The notes beneath the pieces were generated by a model. That model ran no database searches, was not told the DNA's origin, and saw only the letters and a list, made by a program, of their open reading frames with translations. From NCBI GenBank assembly GCA_937892945.1, contig CALBIL010000096.1, positions 1 to 52,488 on the forward strand: DNA of 52,488 nt, in the 5' to 3' direction. A program made the translations under genes and the position numbers. This document shows positions 37,236 through 45,365 of this stretch, piece by piece; position 1 is the stretch's first letter, and every line of letters begins with the position of its first letter. This stretch comes from an uncultured euryarchaeote (GTDB lineage Archaea; Thermoplasmatota; Poseidoniia; Poseidoniales; Poseidoniaceae).

Positions 37236-39983
37236 TCAGCGCTTTGCAAATTTGTACCCAATCGATTCGTTCTTCTTGAGGTACAATTTAGATGAAAATT
37301 CACGGTCTGTCTTTTTCGATATGAAATCACCAAATGGTCCAATTTCTCTCTTTTCGATGAGATTTTTGGCCTCTTCTCGAGTAATTTCTCTTTTAGAAAC
37401 TTCTCTCAATATTTGTATGCCACAACCACTGGAACCTTCTTCAGGCTGGTAATGTGTTTCGGTTTCGATGATATTCGCCTTGTGTGTTGGACAAACACCA
37501 ACAACGCCCTCTACAATTGTAAATCGTGTGGCATCTGCAGCTGCTTCACGAGGTGGGAATTCGAATTTAATACGGTTATTATCACGCACAAGATAAGCCT
37601 TGAAAGGACGGCCTCGCTTCGAGATAAAGTCCTCGAGTAATTCCGATTTACCATTTGCGAGAATATGTTTTGCTTCTTCCGGAGAAATTGGTCGCTTACA
37701 CATTTCTTTTGAAACTCCACGGAATTTACAGTCATCATGATCACATGCATACATGGTCTGGCCGATTCGAATTGTCCCGTGGTCACAAGCCGGACATGGG
37801 CATACTTCTTCATCAGATGCATCAGAGGAAGATTCTCCACCGCCAATGAATTCAACTTTTCCTTCATCGGTGAGTTTGACCGATGCAATATAGGGCTCTC
37901 CTGAACGATTGAAAAATCCATGTAAGTCATCGAGTTGTCGGCTTTCAACCAGTCGCATGGCTGTTGGTTGGTCGAACCATCTACCCGATGTGTCCTTCCA
38001 GAGTACGAAGGAGCATCCTTTGTCACGCCCCTCATTCTTTTCACATTGATATGTCAATGTGGTTTCAATAATTTTATTTTTGCAAATCAAACAATCTCCA
38101 ATAGAAGGTTCATTGATGTACAATTCTGTTCGGTCGTGATTCTTAATTCTCTCAACCATCTCAGTCGTTTGTTCAATGACTGCATTCATGTAATTTTCTC
38201 GAGGTTCTTCTCCTCTTTGCACTCTGAGGAGAGAGGATTCCATTTCACCAGTCATCTCAGGTGAAGTAATCCATTCAACAGGAATTTTACGTAAGACATC
38301 AATGATTCGAATTCCGTGGGCTGTCGCACTAATGCTTCCACCATGTGAACGTCGAATATATCCTCTGTCGACCAACTTTTCAATTGTGTCCGCACGAGTT
38401 GCTGGTGTTCCAAGACCCTTGTCTTTAATCGCTTCAGCCAATGTTTCATCATCAATTTGCTTACCAGCGTGTTCCATTAATCGCAATAATCCTGCTTCCT
38501 TAAGACGGCCTTTGGGCTTTGATTTCTCTTCAGAAAATTCGAATGATTCAACAGACCCCTCACATGGATTGCTTGGAAGTACATTCCATCCTTCAGGTAA
38601 AGATTGCTTCTTTGGTCGAACTGCTCGCCATCCTTCCACCTTAATCGTACGTGATTCTTTGGTAAAGTTCTCACTATCGAGTGTTGCAGTTCGCTTTTGT
38701 ACATCCCATGTTGCTTCTGGGTGCCATGAGGCTAAGAACGTTCGAACGATGAGATCGTAGAGACGTGTGTGGTCCGAGTTCAAATTACCTTCAGGGATTT
38801 TCCCGGTTGGGATAATTGCAAAGTGATCACTCACCTTCGAATTATCAAAATTTCTTCCAGCGTTTTGCATACCATCATCAACAATTCGTGATGTGTGAAC
38901 GTTATAGTCATCTTGAGCCCCAAGTTGACGAATTGTTTTCGCTATTTGTTCATGCATATCTTCTGGCAAATGCCGTGAATCAGTACGTGGATAAGTGGTG
39001 AGTTTGAACGAGTCATACAAATCTTGTGCGACACCAAGCGTCTTTTTGGCCGACCAACTGAATATATTGTTGGCTTCTCTCTGGAGGCTTGTCAAGTCAA
39101 AGTTCAACGGAGGCTTCTCGACGGAATCACGTTGGTTTTGCTTTACACTCGCCTTTGCGTCAGACTTCAGAATCGCATTCAAATGATCATACTCTGCTTG
39201 CTCGACGATTCGGTGTGATTTGTAATCTGGTTGGTCAGGGTCATCGACATGGTTGTTACGTTCCCAACGCCCTTTCCATTCTGCACCACCTGATTTGAAG
39301 ACAGCTTCGAGTTGCCAAAATGGTAGAGGCGAGTGGCCTAAAACCTTCAGTTCATGCTCGACAATCATTGCTAATGTAGCCGTTTGAACTCGACCGAGTG
39401 AAATTGCAACGCGTTCATTTTTCTTACGTGGCAAAAAGGAATTCGCAACTCGTGAGCCGTTCATTCCAATAATCCAATCTGCTTCAGAACGTGAATAAGC
39501 AGCATCTCTGAGTGCAGCGTATTCTTCCCCATCCAAACGATCGTTCCATGCTTGTTGAATCGAATCTTTTGTCATTGATTGAAGCCACATACGTGAACTC
39601 TTCACTTTGGATTTCGTATGCTGAACAATTGTCCGAAAAATAAGTTCGCCTTCTCTTGCAGCGTCGCATGCATTCACGATTTCAGTAACGCCTTTTGCTT
39701 TGATGAGTTTTGTGATGGCAGAAAGTTGTTTTTTACCTCGTCCGCCAATCGGTTTGTATTCAAATGATTCAGGGATGAACGGCAAGCGGTCAATCGTTTT
39801 TCTCCAATCTTTAAACGCTTCATCGTAATCATCCATATACTTGAGTTGTAATAAATGTCCAATTGCCCAAGTGACCACAATTCCATTCCCTTCCCAGTGA
39901 GTATCTGATTTTGAGGATGCACCGAGAACTTGAGCGATGTCATTGGCTACACTTGGCTTCTCGGCAACAATGATGACACTCAT
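37236..39983 (-). CDS. type IA DNA topoisomerase, topoisomerase III-like
   Basis: 915 residues. The N-terminal Toprim domain begins VIIVAEKPSVANDIAQVLG and has the acidic NACDAAREGELIFR. The active-site tyrosine is in KLTTYPRTDSRHLP. Cysteine clusters follow near residues 640-670 (CLICKNK to the DKGC) and 750-780 (CPCPAC, CDHDDC), which look like zinc ribbons. Two C-terminal repeats, KRPISPEEAKHILANGK...DFISKRGRPFKAYL and KREITREEAKNLIEKRE...DFISKKTDREFSSKLYL, match the topoisomerase C-terminal repeat found in bacterial topo III-like enzymes. It relaxes negative supercoils or decatenates DNA. It probably leads the minus-strand run to the lipoprotein gene. Confidence 0.92.
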   Translation of the reverse strand: MSVIIVAEKPSVANDIAQVLGASSKSDTHWEGNGIVVTWAIGHLLQLKYMDDYDEAFKDWRKTIDRLPFIPESFEYKPIGGRGKKQLSAITKLIKAKGVTEIVNACDAAREGELIFRTIVQHTKSKVKSSRMWLQSMTKDSIQQAWNDRLDGEEYAALRDAAYSRSEADWIIGMNGSRVANSFLPRKKNERVAISLGRVQTATLAMIVEHELKVLGHSPLPFWQLEAVFKSGGAEWKGRWERNNHVDDPDQPDYKSHRIVEQAEYDHLNAILKSDAKASVKQNQRDSVEKPPLNFDLTSLQREANNIFSWSAKKTLGVAQDLYDSFKLTTYPRTDSRHLPEDMHEQIAKTIRQLGAQDDYNVHTSRIVDDGMQNAGRNFDNSKVSDHFAIIPTGKIPEGNLNSDHTRLYDLIVRTFLASWHPEATWDVQKRTATLDSENFTKESRTIKVEGWRAVRPKKQSLPEGWNVLPSNPCEGSVESFEFSEEKSKPKGRLKEAGLLRLMEHAGKQIDDETLAEAIKDKGLGTPATRADTIEKLVDRGYIRRSHGGSISATAHGIRIIDVLRKIPVEWITSPEMTGEMESSLLRVQRGEEPRENYMNAVIEQTTEMVERIKNHDRTELYINEPSIGDCLICKNKIIETTLTYQCEKNEGRDKGCSFVLWKDTSGRWFDQPTAMRLVESRQLDDLHGFFNRSGEPYIASVKLTDEGKVEFIGGGESSSDASDEEVCPCPACDHGTIRIGQTMYACDHDDCKFRGVSKEMCKRPISPEEAKHILANGKSELLEDFISKRGRPFKAYLVRDNNRIKFEFPPREAAADATRFTIVEGVVGVCPTHKANIIETETHYQPEEGSSGCGIQILREVSKREITREEAKNLIEKREIGPFGDFISKKTDREFSSKLYLKKNESIGYKFAKR

Positions 39984-40090
39984 GATTTGACATGCGACCG
40001 ACGAGGCTACTTGAACTCTCTTCTTTCCGAGGTCAATGAACAGATACTCTTGTATCTGTAGATGTAAATCCGTGCAAACAAGAAGATATT

Positions 40091-40579
40091 TTATTCCAAG
40101 CGAGAACGTGATATTTCTTCATCCCACGGCGATTCCGAATTTGGACCGCCACAACCAATGCACCCCGGATACCCTGCTTCATGCAGTTCCCGAGAAGCCA
40201 AAACCACTTCTTTCCAACCATCATGAACTGGCATTTTTATCCACCGAACATCTGGTTCCGGCTCTTTCATCCCAATATAGGCAATAAGATGGAGACTCCC
40301 ATCGTCTTGATCTCGCTCATACATGCATACATCGTTTCGGGAAGTTGTACGGAAAGACGGAAATTGGGTCTTAGCGGGCTGGTAGTCACTGATTTCTAAG
40401 AGAATTTCTTCGATGTCCTTTTGAAATTCAGGTAGAAGTTCGAGGTGGATATTGCCACTTCTCAACAGTTGTCGAGAAGTTTCTCGCACGACTGGCCAAA
40501 GCGGGTCATCTATGCGCACAAACAGTCGTAGAGGGCGAAAGTCTTGAAGGATACCCCCGCGAGCGAACGGTATGGGCAT
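40091..40579 (-). CDS. small uncharacterised protein
   Basis: Up to 162 residues with no recognised family. It is soluble, with a CIGCGG motif near the C-terminus that could bind a metal, and a WIKMPVHDGWKEVVLASRELH helix before it. The ATG at 40577-40579 overlaps the pyrD start region on the opposite strand. A GTG at 40516 (VRIDDPLWPVV) is an alternative start that would leave room for promoters. Confidence 0.6.
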   Translation of the reverse strand: MPIPFARGGILQDFRPLRLFVRIDDPLWPVVRETSRQLLRSGNIHLELLPEFQKDIEEILLEISDYQPAKTQFPSFRTTSRNDVCMYERDQDDGSLHLIAYIGMKEPEPDVRWIKMPVHDGWKEVVLASRELHEAGYPGCIGCGGPNSESPWDEEISRSRLE

Positions 40580-41702
40580 AGGTTACCGAGTCTTTGTCCG
40601 CCCGACTTTGCGGGTCCAAGATTCGGAAAAAGCACACGGCCGAGCATTGTTGATGCTCCGTGCCTTCTCATCGAATCCTGTAACCCGTGGAGTGCTTTCG
40701 TTCTTGTTTCGTCCTCGTAAAAGCCTACCAATCGAATGTTTCGGGCAAACATACCACCATCCATTTGGAAATGCGGCAGGGCTCGACAAACGTGCTGAAG
40801 CATTACGAGGATGGGAATCGATTGGTTTGTCATTTATTGAAATCGGTGGTGTAACCGAACACGAACAAGGTGGTAACCCCAAACCTCGAATGTTTCGATC
40901 TACTTCTTCACGTTCATTGGTGAATCGAATGGGATTCAATAACCCTGGTTCGGAAAATATCGCACTTCAGTTGAAACAACACTTTACGAAATATGGCTCA
41001 CCATCAGTACCTTTGTGGGCAAATTTGGGTAAATCTAAAACGACTCCTCTTGACGAAGCACCAAATGACTACGCACAAACGATGGACAGGCTCTGGGAAT
41101 TCTGTGATGTGTTTGTTATCAATGTGTCTTCACCAAACACTCCAAATCTACGTGAACTTCAACATGATCGTGCACTTGAATCGATAATCCATTCGTGCCA
41201 AAAAGTGAATCAAAAGAATTCCAAACTCACCCAAACAAAACCGAAACCCTTGTTGGTCAAAATAGCACCGGATTTGTCAGATGATCAATTAGTGGCAATT
41301 GTACAAACTGCTCGCAGTGTTGGCTGCGATGGAATTGTTGCAACCAACACCACCATTGAGCGTCCAGAAGTTTCTTCTAAAACTGAACAAAAAGTGTTCG
41401 AGCAAACCGGTGGGCTAAGTGGCGCTCCTCTCAATCAACGTTCGACTGATATGATTCACCAAATTTACTCGATGACGAATGGAGAATGGCCAATTATTGG
41501 AGTGGGGGGGATTCTCTCAGCTGAAGATGCATGGGCTAAAATTGGCGCAGGTGCATCTCTTTTACAAGCCTACAGCGGATTTGTATTCGAAGGTGCAGGT
41601 TTGACCAAAACCGTTGTTCATGGGCTGGATAAGAAATTGAAAGAACATGGGTACTCAACACTTCAGGAAGCGATTGGATTTTCCCATCGTAATGCAGCAT
41701 AA
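40572..41702 (+). CDS. pyrD: dihydroorotate dehydrogenase, class 2 (quinone-dependent)
   Basis: Oxidises dihydroorotate to orotate in pyrimidine synthesis, passing electrons to membrane quinone. 376 residues. The N-terminal amphipathic part YRVFVRPTLRVQDSEKAHGRALLML matches the class 2 membrane-associating helices. GNAAGLDKRAEAL, EIGGVTEHEQGGNPKPRMFR, and INVSSPNTPNLRELQ with the class 2 catalytic serine (Ser187, not Cys) are present, then LVKIAPDLSDDQ, TNTTI and IIGVGGI. Class 2 is unusual for archaea and fits the menaquinone gene in this window. The ccmE gene starts 13 nt downstream. Confidence 0.94.
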   Translation: MGIGYRVFVRPTLRVQDSEKAHGRALLMLRAFSSNPVTRGVLSFLFRPRKSLPIECFGQTYHHPFGNAAGLDKRAEALRGWESIGLSFIEIGGVTEHEQGGNPKPRMFRSTSSRSLVNRMGFNNPGSENIALQLKQHFTKYGSPSVPLWANLGKSKTTPLDEAPNDYAQTMDRLWEFCDVFVINVSSPNTPNLRELQHDRALESIIHSCQKVNQKNSKLTQTKPKPLLVKIAPDLSDDQLVAIVQTARSVGCDGIVATNTTIERPEVSSKTEQKVFEQTGGLSGAPLNQRSTDMIHQIYSMTNGEWPIIGVGGILSAEDAWAKIGAGASLLQAYSGFVFEGAGLTKTVVHGLDKKLKEHGYSTLQEAIGFSHRNAA

Positions 41703-41704
41703 CC

Positions 41705-41710
41705 AGGTGA
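41705..41710 (+). promoter_or_regulatory. Shine-Dalgarno AGGTGA for ccmE
   Basis: AGGTGA begins 3 nt after the pyrD stop and lies 5 nt before the ATG at 41716. It decides the ccmE start against ATG 41710 and the longer open frame that runs into pyrD. Confidence 0.6.
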
Positions 41711-41715
41711 TGTAC

Positions 41716-42099
41716 ATGTTCTCTCGACGAATCCGAATACTTCTCCTTGGCGCTGTTGTCACGCTTGGCCTCCTTGGCGTCATCTTACTTGAAGCGCCAG
41801 AGCCAACGCGTACTGTCGATGAGGTGATGAACGACCCATCGTCATATCTCGACCGTGAAATCGCCGTTCGAGGTGAAATTGTCGATGGAAGTATTAACTC
41901 TACTCAGAATGAATTCCAACTACACGGTTCATTGCATTCTTTACGAATTGATTACATGGATGCGTCAGTATCCAATGGTTTGGGTGATAATCGTACAGTC
42001 TATGCGCAAGGCATTCTCAACTACATCGACGGTGAATATGTATTGGAGGCGCAAATTATCAAAACCTCATGTCCTTCAAAGTATGAAGAAGAATCTTGA
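41716..42099 (+). CDS. ccmE: CcmE-like cytochrome c maturation heme chaperone, CxxxY variant
   Basis: 127 residues: a short cytoplasmic start, one membrane anchor (about residues 6-26) and an external OB-fold domain. The family pattern is clear: VDEVMNDPSSYLDREIAVRGEIVDGSI, then FQLH, YAQGILN and YVLEAQII. In typical CcmE the heme binds covalently to a His in an HxxxY motif; here the motif is Cys119-Pro-Ser-Lys-Tyr123. The CxxxY version is the variant known from archaea and some deltaproteobacteria (System I*). It implies c-type cytochromes in this organism. The other ccm genes are not in the window. Confidence 0.88.
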   Translation: MFSRRIRILLLGAVVTLGLLGVILLEAPEPTRTVDEVMNDPSSYLDREIAVRGEIVDGSINSTQNEFQLHGSLHSLRIDYMDASVSNGLGDNRTVYAQGILNYIDGEYVLEAQIIKTSCPSKYEEES

Positions 42100-42164
42100 G
42101 TCCTTGTCGCTTGAAACTTCATGAGCGTTGCGTTCAAATACAGTCAGTTGCAGGACATGATGGG

Positions 42165-42467
42165 ATAGGTGGGGAGCTAGGCGTACCCTGTACCACAAAT
42201 CGTCTTCACGGTGGGCTGAAAGCCTTTGGGCGGCGAAAGCGGCTTCTTGGTTTCTACATGCGGACGTTGATGTCTCGCCCCCACATGACTCGGGTGCTGT
42301 GAACTGTTTCCGGAGGGAAACAGGAATCGGATAACCGGGGGAATAGGTCAGGCCGGGAACGGAGCAGCCCTACTCGGAGCCATGTGTGCTGTGGGGTAAC
42401 GGGATGGAGGAAGTGTGTGGGTTTAGCTGAGAAGAGCGCACGTCCACCATTGGAATTCCCACTCCTG
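42165..42467 (+). ncRNA. signal recognition particle RNA (archaeal 7S)
   Basis: About 300 nt, the usual archaeal size. Helix 6 is a perfect 8-bp stem (42304-42311 with 42316-42323) capped by the GGAG tetraloop bound by SRP19. Helix 8 at about 42335-42377 contains the conserved GGTCAGG and GGAACGGAGCAGCC internal loops bound by SRP54. The Alu part at 42180-42230 has the CCCTGTACC and GGGCTGAAAGCCTTTGGGCGG elements of archaeal 7S RNA. The ends pair as helix 1 (AGGTGGGGA at 42167-42175 with TTCCCACTCCT at 42456-42466). Ends are accurate to a few nt. A weak TATA-like TCAAATACA lies at 42134-42142. It targets membrane and secreted proteins with SRP54/SRP19. Confidence 0.92.
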
Positions 42468-42477
42468 AGGTTTGTAA

Positions 42478-42756
42478 ATGGTTCTTTTGAACATATATTC
42501 AATTTCGCATTTCATCATATGGTCTACAGCAGGCCGATTTATTCGTACCAATTGGCCTCTTTTTTTTCTTCTTAGTATTGGGTGGGAGGCTCTCGAACTT
42601 CTTCTTCCGTTTGAATTTGCAGTGGAAGACTGGGGGAATAAATGCATGGACTTGATCGTTAATACCCTCGGGTATTTTCTTGGCAGTCGCATGAGATACG
42701 ACGCACTTATCGGTCAAATATCGAATACTACATCACAAAACCAGCCAGGTCCTTGA
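42478..42756 (+). CDS. small VanZ-like membrane protein
   Basis: 92 residues with two hydrophobic helices: one about residues 2-40 (including WPLFFLLSIGWEALELLLP) and one about 55-72 (MDLIVNTLGYFLGSRM). The WEALELLLPFEFAVEDWGNKCMDLIVNTLGYF pattern resembles small VanZ-like proteins in which an Asp/Glu-rich loop joins two helices. GAGG at 42467-42470 precedes the ATG by 7 nt and lies at the SRP RNA 3' end, so the mRNA leader overlaps or follows the RNA gene. Its last 43 nt overlap the 3' end of the convergent archease gene. Function unknown. Confidence 0.7.
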   Translation: MVLLNIYSISHFIIWSTAGRFIRTNWPLFFLLSIGWEALELLLPFEFAVEDWGNKCMDLIVNTLGYFLGSRMRYDALIGQISNTTSQNQPGP

Positions 42757-43214
42757 AAATCAGGAACCTGTTCCCATTTTGAATGAGCCTGTTCATTCTT
42801 CAAAAGTTCTGTAAATTGCAGTTCATGGCTGGTGACAGCCTTGATTTCAATTTCTCGTTCAATCTCTTCTGAGCGAATCCACGAAACCTGTGCAGAGAGT
42901 ACGACTTCTTCCGAGCCCCACACGATTGATACGAGACAATCAATCAGCCATTGTTGTTTCACTTCAGCTCTGTACAGCACTTCTTCGAGCCATTGAACAA
43001 GAAGTAAGTCCCATTGTTTAACATCGCCATCAAATGGTGCAGTGATTTGCCACTGGGCTGTGTGACGTATATGTGAATTGACAGTCTTAATCGAAGCATC
43101 AGAGAGGAGTATTTCTTGCATTCCGACGGTTGCTTCAGTAAACAAACGACTTGGTTTTGCTGCAAATGCACGGAGACCTATGTCTGCAGTTGTTGGCCTG
43201 GGCCAAGAACTCAT
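42714..43214 (-). CDS. archease, RtcB cofactor
   Basis: 166 residues. Archease speeds RtcB guanylylation and allows multiple turnover. The family pattern is visible: TADIGLRAFA at the start, LLLVQWLEEVLYRAEV in the middle, EIEIKAVTSHELQF, and the terminal GWFCDVVFDI. The conserved Asp of TADIG and the terminal Asp contribute to the metal site in known archeases. The Shine-Dalgarno GAGGTG (43220-43225 on the minus strand) overlaps the stop codon of the upstream PfkB-like gene, so the two are co-translated. EndA is divergently transcribed just beyond this operon, and RtcB is near the other end of the window. Confidence 0.93.
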   Translation of the reverse strand: MSSWPRPTTADIGLRAFAAKPSRLFTEATVGMQEILLSDASIKTVNSHIRHTAQWQITAPFDGDVKQWDLLLVQWLEEVLYRAEVKQQWLIDCLVSIVWGSEEVVLSAQVSWIRSEEIEREIEIKAVTSHELQFTELLKNEQAHSKWEQVPDFQGPGWFCDVVFDI

Positions 43215-43223
43215 TTGAACACC

Positions 43224-44300
43224 TCAGCGCTTAGAAACTTGAAGGTTCCAAGACATTTCACCAATTCGGTCGATTAAATCATCACGACTCAAAACAAACG
43301 AATCAGTACGGTTCGCACCTAAAATACATTCACATGCAGCATTCGCGAGCAATGCAGTATTTTGAACCGATAATTTCTTTGAAATTGCGACTGCTATTGC
43401 AACAGCTGCAGCATCGATTAACCCAATCATTTGGCGCAAATCATCGAGTGTGCACGGTGCATGTACAACTTCTTCATCTCGTGAATAAATGGTGACACCA
43501 GCCTCTCCAGAAAGGACCACTAAATGGTCCCAGTTATGTGTTTCAATTAAATTGGCAGCAGCCTCGCTACCTGTCGACACTCCAAGTCTTCTGCGCATCA
43601 ATTCAAGGCCTTGTGATTGGAACAATATCCAATTTACACCGTGTGTACGGTGTAAACCAGTAAGTTTGGGGTCTGCTATAATTGGAACATTATTCTTTCT
43701 TGCCATAGAAATGATGCGTTCTGCACCTGCATCATTCACAACACCTTGGCCGTAATCTGAAAGAATCAACACATCTGCAGAATCAATTTCATCGATCGCT
43801 TGGTCATAAAGTGATAAAGAGGCTTCTTGCGGAACTGGATTATCATCTTCTACATCCCATCGTAAGAGAAGTTGCTCATCACTGACCAAACTTTCCCGAG
43901 TCGCTAAAAGTCGAGTTTTGACCGTCGTCGTACGCCCTTCAATAATGGCGATTCCATTGGTTGTTACACCTTCAGCATCGAGTAATTCCAAGATATTTAT
44001 TCCAGCTCGGTCATCTCCTACAACGCCAAATAAGTGACTTTTCAATCCCATTGAGTTGAGCCCTCGCCCGACGTGTGCTGCGGCACCAACATCTTCCTCA
44101 CGCATGGTTTCGCGAAGAACAGGGACCGGTGCTCTTGAATTGAGATTATTTGCATAACCGTGGATATAGCAATCCATCATAATGTCGCCAATAAGTACGA
44201 CTTTGCTTTCCTCAGCAGCCTTCAATAGCTTCTTGAGATTATTGAGGTCTTCGTATACTGCCTCTTCTTCATCGGACATACCCATATCTAACCCTCGCAT
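43224..44300 (-). CDS. PfkB/HldE-like sugar kinase homologue with altered anion hole
   Basis: 358 residues of the ribokinase/PfkB fold, closest in look to the kinase half of HldE (heptose 7-phosphate kinase): VVLIGDIMMDCYIHG, NNLNSRAPVPVLRE, VGAAAHVGRGLNSMGL, VLILSDYGQGV, and VVLSGEAGVTIYSRD. The usual catalytic GAGD appears as IGLIDAA: the Asp remains but the glycines forming the anion hole are replaced. The usual TPN motif is LFQSQG. It may be inactive or repurposed. AGGA 8 nt before ATG 44300 supports the start. It lies between the winged-helix/TerB-like gene (18 nt) and archease (9 nt). Confidence 0.85.
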   Translation of the reverse strand: MRGLDMGMSDEEEAVYEDLNNLKKLLKAAEESKVVLIGDIMMDCYIHGYANNLNSRAPVPVLRETMREEDVGAAAHVGRGLNSMGLKSHLFGVVGDDRAGINILELLDAEGVTTNGIAIIEGRTTTVKTRLLATRESLVSDEQLLLRWDVEDDNPVPQEASLSLYDQAIDEIDSADVLILSDYGQGVVNDAGAERIISMARKNNVPIIADPKLTGLHRTHGVNWILFQSQGLELMRRRLGVSTGSEAAANLIETHNWDHLVVLSGEAGVTIYSRDEEVVHAPCTLDDLRQMIGLIDAAAVAIAVAISKKLSVQNTALLANAACECILGANRTDSFVLSRDDLIDRIGEMSWNLQVSKR

Positions 44301-44318
44301 GTGTTCCTAAGATACCTT

Positions 44319-45314
44319 TCACTTGATATTATCGCGTAGTTCTGCTAGTAGACTGGCATGTTGTGACTCCGAAATACCGAGTGTCTCTCGTAATGTTGCT
44401 AGCATTGCCCCTTCGTCCTGTGTGATTACTCCGTCATCCAATGCTGTGAGAAGTGTAGATCTGTAGGTGGTATATTTCTGAGATACAATTGGGGATTGTT
44501 TTGCGTCATTCAATAATTTGTCATGTGTTAATCGGTCAAAACCATAGGCTATTCGAACTGTTTCGAGTAACGCAATTTCATCATCGATTAATTCTCCGTC
44601 AATCATTGCCTGACGCAGCATATCTCTATAAATCTCTTCTGGTGGAGGTGCTTTTTGTTCACGTCGAGCCTCATCCGATAAACGACGGACACGCTCAGGA
44701 TGCATGCCAAGAAAGTCGACAACTTCCGAAAGCAAGTATTGTTCATCTCGAGTAATTTTACCATCTTCCCATGCCCGTGCAAATAGACGCCGAATCAAAT
44801 GTTCTCCAGCCTGTGCATCAAGTGATGCAACTCCCTCAGGGTTTGACACCGGTGAAACAACTGGATTTTCATGAAAATTCATGCCTTCATCGACAAATGA
44901 AAGTAAATCGAGTGATGCTTGTCCTCCCTTTCGTAAATCGGAAAGTGTGACCTGCTGCCCATTACAGTGAACCTTTTGAGAAAGTATTTTTTCACGCAAG
45001 GCGCTTGCCTTTACACGGCCTATGGAAGTTAAACCGTAGACTTGGCGCCGTTGTTTAGCACCAGGTACATGACGTTTAGAATTGGTGAGGTCGCCTCGAA
45101 GTTCGAGTCGCTTCAATGTGCGAGGTACGTGTTTGCGCTGAACATGTACTGCAGCCGAAATTCCAGCTTGCGTAAGTGCGGCAGGGGCCTCCCATTCCCC
45201 TTCGGGCAAATTGTTGTCGCATAAATGCAACAGCATCCGCTCTTCAGTCGTTAATGAACCAAGATAGCCATCCACCATTTCGCTCCCCAATCTGTCGTAG
45301 AAGTGAAGGCACAT
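44319..45314 (-). CDS. winged-helix protein with three TerB-like helical repeats
   Basis: About 331 residues from ATG 45314 (MCLHFYDRLG); ATG 45278 is an alternative and the frame is open to 45455. The N-terminal about 110 residues look like a winged helix of the MarR/archaeal regulator kind, with ISAAVHVQRKHVPRTLKRLELRGDL and a wing ending in GLTSIGRVKA. The C-terminal half has three similar units, AWEDGKITRDEQYLL, AMIDGELIDDEIALLE and ALDDGVITQDEGAMLA, each an Asp-Gly-x-Ile-x-x-Asp-Glu loop between helices, like TerB or EF-hand-like modules. It is probably a regulator. It is first in the operon with the PfkB-like gene and archease, and divergent from endA. Confidence 0.78.
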   Translation of the reverse strand: MCLHFYDRLGSEMVDGYLGSLTTEERMLLHLCDNNLPEGEWEAPAALTQAGISAAVHVQRKHVPRTLKRLELRGDLTNSKRHVPGAKQRRQVYGLTSIGRVKASALREKILSQKVHCNGQQVTLSDLRKGGQASLDLLSFVDEGMNFHENPVVSPVSNPEGVASLDAQAGEHLIRRLFARAWEDGKITRDEQYLLSEVVDFLGMHPERVRRLSDEARREQKAPPPEEIYRDMLRQAMIDGELIDDEIALLETVRIAYGFDRLTHDKLLNDAKQSPIVSQKYTTYRSTLLTALDDGVITQDEGAMLATLRETLGISESQHASLLAELRDNIK

Positions 45315-45365
45315 AGGGGCATCGGTTACCCTAGAAGTCAAATGAGGTGATGATGACGGCGAAGC

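Noticed and set aside
42120-42480. RNase P RNA as an alternative for the structured RNA
   Set aside because: The GGAG-capped helix 6 and the GGTCAGG/GGAGCAGCC helix 8 loops are diagnostic of SRP RNA, and typical RNase P core motifs were not seen.
42254-42502. Minus-strand ORFs across 42250-42500
   Set aside because: The region is SRP RNA with matching helices 1, 6 and 8; the frames are accidental.
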